Positions 25,799-29,579 of a stretch of DNA of 29,579 nt are shown one piece after another (position 1 is the first letter of the stretch; each line of letters starts with the position of its first letter). Made by a program: the position numbers and the translations under genes. Below the pieces are notes generated by a model, which saw only the letters and a program-made list of their open reading frames with translations, did not search any database and was not told the origin of the DNA. The stretch is taken from contig CAZMMQ010000044.1 in NCBI GenBank assembly GCA_964567435.1, positions 1 to 29,579 on the forward strand. Direction: 5' to 3'. This DNA comes from RFSX01 sp964567435. Its GTDB lineage: Bacteria > Bacteroidota > Bacteroidia > Chitinophagales > Saprospiraceae.

Positions 25799-26000
25799 CA
25801 GCAAAACTACCCCGACAATAATGTTATAATTCTAACGTTTTGCTTAATTAATCCCAATTACTTTGCTGTGTCTGGCTTTGTATAATTATATATACCTTAT
25901 TTATTTCCACAATGAAATCTAATTTTTAGAAACCAGAATAATAATAAGATCTTTTCTCCGTTCTCTAGGAGCAACAATTTTTTCCATTAAATAATATTAA

Positions 26001-26732
26001 ATGAATAACCTAATGGTCCTATTAGCAGGACTTATCATTCTTGTCAGTCAGGCGTGTGCTCCTAGAGTTAAGAGTATGCTGGTAGATGACAGCCCTATTG
26101 TTAATTCAAAAATATCAGAAATTTATGTTCTTCATAATAGTGAGATTCTCCCAGCTGACTCAGAGTATGTCGGGCGACTTAAAATCAGTGATGTAGGCCT
26201 TGGCACTGATTGTGCTTATGACAAAACCATGGCGATGGCGAAGCAAGAAGCAGAAGAAAAAGGCGCAAATATTATAGAGATTACGAAGTTAAAAAGACCG
26301 AATTTGACCTCTACTTGTTATAGGCTAAGGGCTAATCTTTATTACAATGACAACACTGTCTTACTCCAAGAACTGGAGGCGAACTTAGCAGACATCAATA
26401 AATCTTCTTTGCCAGATGATGTTGATTATGCTGTTATTCATTTCTACAGACCGCGATATTTTCCAGGCTCAGCGGTTAGCTATGATATAAAAATCAATGA
26501 TGGAAAGGTAATCGGTAAAATGAATAACAATTCTGCCTTTAGCTATAAGACCTCAGAAATGGGAGACATCAAAATATGGTCAAAAGATTCTGAGGAACCA
26601 ATCTTTCTCCACCTCAAAGCTGGTGAAGAGTACTTTGTCAAATGCACTATCAAAGGAGGCTTTCCTATAGCCAAGCCAGACATGTTTACCATAGAGAATG
26701 CAATCGGATTACAAGAATATGCACAATTCTAG
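26001..26732 (+). CDS. lipoprotein with DUF2846-like domain
   Basis: A 243-residue protein with a short hydrophobic signal ending SQAC, Cys19 being a plausible lipid site though the lipobox is imperfect. Residues about 35-115 (YVGRLKISDVG, then AKQEAEEKGANIIEI, then a TCYRLRANLYY end) resemble the small alpha/beta fold of RcsF/YdgH-like envelope proteins, in which a GAN motif follows a helix. Residues about 140-225 match the DUF2846 pattern: DYAVIHFYRPRYF, KINDGKVIGKMNN, FLHLKAGEEYFVKC. Both parts occur in periplasmic or outer-membrane lipoproteins of unknown role. A clear terminator follows 28 bases after the stop, and there is no neighbour close enough for an operon. Confidence 0.68.
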   Translation: MNNLMVLLAGLIILVSQACAPRVKSMLVDDSPIVNSKISEIYVLHNSEILPADSEYVGRLKISDVGLGTDCAYDKTMAMAKQEAEEKGANIIEITKLKRPNLTSTCYRLRANLYYNDNTVLLQELEANLADINKSSLPDDVDYAVIHFYRPRYFPGSAVSYDIKINDGKVIGKMNNNSAFSYKTSEMGDIKIWSKDSEEPIFLHLKAGEEYFVKCTIKGGFPIAKPDMFTIENAIGLQEYAQF

Positions 26733-27325
26733 CCAACGATATATAGAACCAACGATTATAAATAAATGGCTCCTTATATCAGGGGCCATTTATTTTTAAT
26801 GTAATCCTATATGACTTGATAGAGTCATCGTATGAGAAACTATACTTAAGAGATGAAATCAAATTATTTACTACGTAATTTACTAAGCGTAAAACAGTTT
26901 CTCAAAACTACTTATGGGCACTATTCAGAAATTATAGACAGAAACAATCTTGACTTCCAAACTCAATTTGACACGACGACAAGTGCATGTATGACTTGGT
27001 AAAATTGAAATGACCGATAGGGGTTTAATTGCAGTCCCTTCTCATAGGTACAATGCAACTATATTATTCAGGTCGTTTACACAAGACATATATGATGTTG
27101 TACCTAAAAATCACCACCAAGAGAGGGATATCGACAGCGGATTAATATATAAAGCTTGACTTAATAAGAGGACTTTCTTATTGTTTTAACTCAGAGCAAT
27201 GGTGGCAGTGGATGAAATATTAGAAACAGTCTTTAATCTTTATTATGTACCTTATCCCCAAATAAAGAATAGTTCAAACTGAATCTACACAGTAACATTC
27301 AAGTAATATCTCCTTAGGTAAAATC
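26733..27325. other. intergenic region, 593 bp, with a possible decayed gene
   Basis: After the terminator, 26854-27159 on the plus strand holds three frame pieces in succession. The first is an ATG start (MKSNYLLRN). The second is a shifted 40-codon open frame (26880-27002) reading LLSVKQFLKTTYGHYSEII. The third is a 49-codon ATG frame (27010-27159) reading MTDRGLIAVPSHRYNATIL. They could be remnants of a gene broken by frameshifts, but no family is recognised. An AT-rich inverted repeat (27237-27244 with 27261-27268) precedes the nitrilase gene. No consensus promoter is found. Confidence 0.4.
26760..26797 (+). terminator. rho-independent terminator after the DUF2846-like lipoprotein gene
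   Basis: AAATAAATGGCTCCT (26760-26774) pairs with AGGGGCCATTTATTT (26781-26795) across a 6-base loop with one wobble, leading into TATTTTTAA. Confidence 0.85.
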
Positions 27326-28258
27326 ATGAAAGTAAAAGTAGCGCTTATACAGGATAGTCCCGTTTTCTTTGACAAAGGCAAGACAATGCAAAAAGTGACT
27401 CAACTTACGCGACAACAGGCCAGGAAAGGCTGTAAGTTGATTGTATTTCCAGAATCTTTTGTGCCGGGCTACCCAAGGGGATTCTCATTTGGAGCCAATG
27501 TAGGTAAAAGAACAGCAGAAGGACGAGCCCAATATGCGGACTACTATAAGAATAGCGTGACATTGGAAGGAGAGGATCTTTCATTTCTAGAAAATTTGGC
27601 AAAAGCAGAAAAGGTATATCTGGTAATTGGACTTACTGAAAAACAAGATACTAACGGCAGTCTCTACTGCTCTATGGCATATATTTCACCGACCGAAGGA
27701 TATTTAGGTGTACATAGGAAAATAAAACCTACAGGGACGGAACGTATCATTTGGGCAGAAGCATCGGGAGAATCTTTGGTTAGTTTTAATACCGACATAG
27801 GCAAGCTTGGTGGATTAATATGTTGGGAAAACTATATGCCTTTAGCTCGTATGGCCATGTATCAACAAGGTGTGGAAATTTATATTGCTCCAACTGCAGA
27901 TTCTAGGAAAAATTGGATTGCCACCATGAAACATATCGCATTGGAGGGACGGTGTTTTGTACTAGGCTGTAATCAGTATTTTACCAAATCCATGTATCCT
28001 GAAAAATATAAAGCTACGGTAAAAGATGAGGTGGAAGAGCTGTGTCCAGGTGGCAGTATTATTATTTCTCCATCCGGAGAAGTCTTGGCAGGACCACTAT
28101 TCCATGAAGCAGGTGCTTTGACAGCTACCTTAGATCTTGACGATATTCCTAAAAGCAAATTGGATTTTGATGTTATCGGCCATTATGCCAGAAATGATAT
28201 CTTTAAATTGTCAGTAACTGGGCAACCTCCAATACAAAACGAACACCCAGACGAATGA
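27326..28258 (+). CDS. nitrilase (carbon-nitrogen hydrolase family)
   Basis: A 310-residue cytoplasmic enzyme of the nitrilase branch, converting a nitrile with two waters to a carboxylic acid and ammonia. The catalytic triad is complete: Glu43 in FPESFVPGYPRG, Lys132 in HRKIKPT, and Cys166 in GGLICWENYMPLARM. The CWEN context, the PGYPRG after the Glu, and KHIALEGRCFVLGCNQ downstream are typical of true nitrilases (EC 3.5.5.1) rather than amidases of the same superfamily, which usually have other residues after the cysteine. Length fits. Natural substrates may include aryl- or hydroxynitriles, which cannot be decided here. Its stop overlaps the ATG of the following dehydrogenase (ATGA), so the two are translationally coupled. 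A weak AGG lies 8-10 bases before the start. Confidence 0.87.
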   Translation: MKVKVALIQDSPVFFDKGKTMQKVTQLTRQQARKGCKLIVFPESFVPGYPRGFSFGANVGKRTAEGRAQYADYYKNSVTLEGEDLSFLENLAKAEKVYLVIGLTEKQDTNGSLYCSMAYISPTEGYLGVHRKIKPTGTERIIWAEASGESLVSFNTDIGKLGGLICWENYMPLARMAMYQQGVEIYIAPTADSRKNWIATMKHIALEGRCFVLGCNQYFTKSMYPEKYKATVKDEVEELCPGGSIIISPSGEVLAGPLFHEAGALTATLDLDDIPKSKLDFDVIGHYARNDIFKLSVTGQPPIQNEHPDE

Positions 28259-29292
28259 AAGCTATAATTTTCGAAAAGTTCGGAGGCGAGCTTAGTGTTA
28301 AGCAGGTTCCCGATCCATCTCCCAAACCAGATGGCGTAGTCATTAAAGTAGCTGCTACTGGATTATGCCGTAGCGATTGGCACGGATGGATAGGACATGA
28401 CCCTGACATTAAATTACCACACATACCTGGCCATGAACTGGCAGGCACAATTGCTGCGGTGGGCAAGGATGTACACAATTTTTCGGTTGGGGATCGAGTG
28501 ACTGTTCCCTTTGTATGTGCCTGTGGTAGCTGTCCACAATGTAGAACTGATAATCAACAGGTATGCGATAGGCAATCCCAGCCTGGGTTTACCCATTGGG
28601 GATCTTTTGCAGAATACGTTGCCTTGGATTATGCAGACACCAATCTTGTAACATTACCCCAAGAAATAAATATGGAAACGGCCGCTACTTTGGGGTGCCG
28701 TTTTATAACTTCATATAGAGCCGTTGTGGATCAAGGGCAAGTGACGGCCGAACAGTATGTTGCGGTACATGGTTGTGGAGGTGTCGGACTATCAGCCATT
28801 ATGATCGCCACCGCTTTGGGCGCCAAAGTTATTGCAGTAGATATCAATGCAGATAACTTAGAACTCGCAAAAGAATTAGGTGCCATGGCTACGGTAGATG
28901 CGACCACTGGCAGAATTGTCGAACAGGTCAGAGCGCATACCCAAGGCGGGGCTCATGTGTCTCTGGATGCTTTGGGCAGTGCTGATACTTGTTATAACTC
29001 TATTGCTAATTTACGAAAACGAGGCAAGCACATCCAAGTAGGGCTTATGACTGGGGATCATCAACATCCTAAGATACCAATGGATCAGGTAGTAGCTCAT
29101 GAATTGGAAATCTTAGGCAGTCATGGCATGCAGGCTCATAAGTATCCAGAAATCTTGGAGCTGATAATAAGCGGCAATCTAAGGCCCCAACAGATGATAG
29201 AACGTACCATAACATTGAAAGAAGCTGCTACTGCCCTCCCCCTTATGAATCGTTTTATGCATAAAGGGGTAATGGTGGTAAATAGGTTTTAA
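28255..29292 (+). CDS. zinc-dependent alcohol dehydrogenase (MDR superfamily)
   Basis: A 345-residue cytoplasmic oxidoreductase of the medium-chain family. Catalytic zinc ligands are Cys38 (GLCRSDWHG), His60 with Glu61 (PGHELAG), and Cys148 (TLGCRF). The structural zinc site is Cys90, Cys93, Cys96 and Cys104 (CACGSCPQCR ... C). The Rossmann fold has GCGGVG at 173-178, and the acidic residue in IAVDIN suggests NAD rather than NADP. It oxidises an alcohol or reduces an aldehyde; the substrate is unknown. The gene begins inside the last codon region of the nitrilase gene (4-bp overlap), and a glycosidase-like gene starts 72 bp downstream. Common use of one substrate chain is inferred from this arrangement. 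Confidence 0.9.
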   Translation: MKAIIFEKFGGELSVKQVPDPSPKPDGVVIKVAATGLCRSDWHGWIGHDPDIKLPHIPGHELAGTIAAVGKDVHNFSVGDRVTVPFVCACGSCPQCRTDNQQVCDRQSQPGFTHWGSFAEYVALDYADTNLVTLPQEINMETAATLGCRFITSYRAVVDQGQVTAEQYVAVHGCGGVGLSAIMIATALGAKVIAVDINADNLELAKELGAMATVDATTGRIVEQVRAHTQGGAHVSLDALGSADTCYNSIANLRKRGKHIQVGLMTGDHQHPKIPMDQVVAHELEILGSHGMQAHKYPEILELIISGNLRPQQMIERTITLKEAATALPLMNRFMHKGVMVVNRF

Positions 29293-29364
29293 TCTTACAA
29301 AAGACTATCAATAATCGTCTAGTATTATAGTAGCGTTATATTATCATTATCCTATCTTTATTCA

Positions 29365-29579
29365 ATGAGGGTAAGACTGTCTCTTTTATTTTTCTGTTTT
29401 CTTGGATTAACCTTTTTGTGCTGTGAAATCTCCGACACAAAAACACCACAGTCAACAATATATCCTACTACAAAACCATGCACGCGATGGTGGTGGTTTG
29501 CCACCGAAATAAAGAAGGAAGACATTAAGCACCAATTGGATTGGCTAAAGAAAAATAATTTTGGAGGTGTAGAGATTGC
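29365..29579 (+). CDS. N-terminus of a glycoside-hydrolase-like lipoprotein (GH106-type), cut by window end
   Basis: The first 71 codons of a gene that runs off the window. The N-terminus is a hydrophobic signal (MRVRLSLLFFCFLGLTFLC) ending in a pair of cysteines, a probable lipoprotein. After a short linker comes CTRWWWFATEIKKEDIKHQL, then DWLKKNNFGGVEI. This RWWW...KEDI...L...(G)FGGVEI pattern is the N-terminal strand-helix-strand of large glycoside hydrolases of the GH106 (alpha-L-rhamnosidase) and related unclassified type. The full length would be expected near 700-1100 residues. It starts 72 bp after the dehydrogenase gene on the same strand with no terminator between, so it may be in the same transcript. 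The assignment rests on a short segment. Confidence 0.65.
   Translation, partial: MRVRLSLLFFCFLGLTFLCCEISDTKTPQSTIYPTTKPCTRWWWFATEIKKEDIKHQLDWLKKNNFGGVEI

Larger units (their letters stand above)
24853..26000. other. long intergenic region, 1148 bp
   Basis: Very AT-rich at both ends. On the minus strand around 25095-25278 an ATG frame with a signal-like start (MRIIYIVSSLAIF) and an overlapping second frame (SVEWQVNYDDWIEILDTL, ending at 25095) look like pieces of one frameshifted small gene. A hairpin lies at 25470-25496 and a more GC-rich stretch with a doubtful ORF at 25535-25798. No promoter, terminator or RNA gene is recognised with confidence. Confidence 0.4.

Noticed and set aside
27237..27268. 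TCTTTATT / AATAAAGA inverted repeat before the nitrilase gene
   Set aside because: 8-bp AT-rich arms with a 16-base loop are expected by chance here, and no terminator or operator feature accompanies them.

Overview
The window looks like a chromosomal segment of an AT-rich Bacteroidota, most likely a Saprospiria/Saprospiraceae-type marine or activated-sludge organism. Three proteins end in type IX secretion (T9SS) C-terminal sorting domains. Other pointers are the DDDGDG metal-binding motifs, the lipoproteins, the OmpA/jelly-roll proteins, and several TAnnTTTG (-7) promoter elements with little sign of Shine-Dalgarno sequences. I see no rRNA, tRNA, CRISPR array, phage or intact insertion sequence. 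The taxon is inferred from protein architecture, not from a marker gene.

Layout. 43-1128 is a patatin-like lipid hydrolase. 1165-4388 (minus) holds a surface lipoprotein and a leucine-rich-repeat T9SS protein, with an in-frame coding remnant between them. 4626-9773 is a 1715-residue T9SS multidomain surface protein with tandem 51-residue cysteine repeats, four of which come from a recent 306-bp duplication. 9848-10753 (minus) is a PfkB sugar kinase, divergent from a two-gene DsbD-type thiol relay (10929-14207). A 16-bp perfect palindrome lies between them, and a strong terminator follows the relay. 14521-15210 is an exported unknown protein. 15267-21144 (minus) carries a helix-turn-helix regulator, a 1050-residue BNR/sortilin-like beta-propeller protein and an OmpA-family protein. 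The propeller gene is interrupted only by a scaffold gap: 100 N flanked by identical 55-bp ends, so the gene is probably intact.

21885-22535 (minus) is an outer-membrane barrel candidate, 22937-23938 a TPR lipoprotein, and 24049-24852 (minus) a choice-of-anchor-V-like T9SS protein with an unusual CX4CH motif. 24853-26000 is a long, mostly non-coding spacer with one doubtful small ORF. 26001-26732 is a DUF2846-like lipoprotein. The right end is a plus-strand cluster: a nitrilase, a zinc alcohol dehydrogenase overlapping it by 4 bp, and the start of a glycoside-hydrolase-like lipoprotein cut by the window edge.

Most of the content is cell-envelope and secreted machinery. The thiol relay could supply reductant to the periplasm, where many cysteine-rich exported proteins of this window fold. 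The nitrilase/dehydrogenase/glycosidase cluster is the most pathway-like unit and may process a nitrile-bearing or glycosylated compound, which is inference only.
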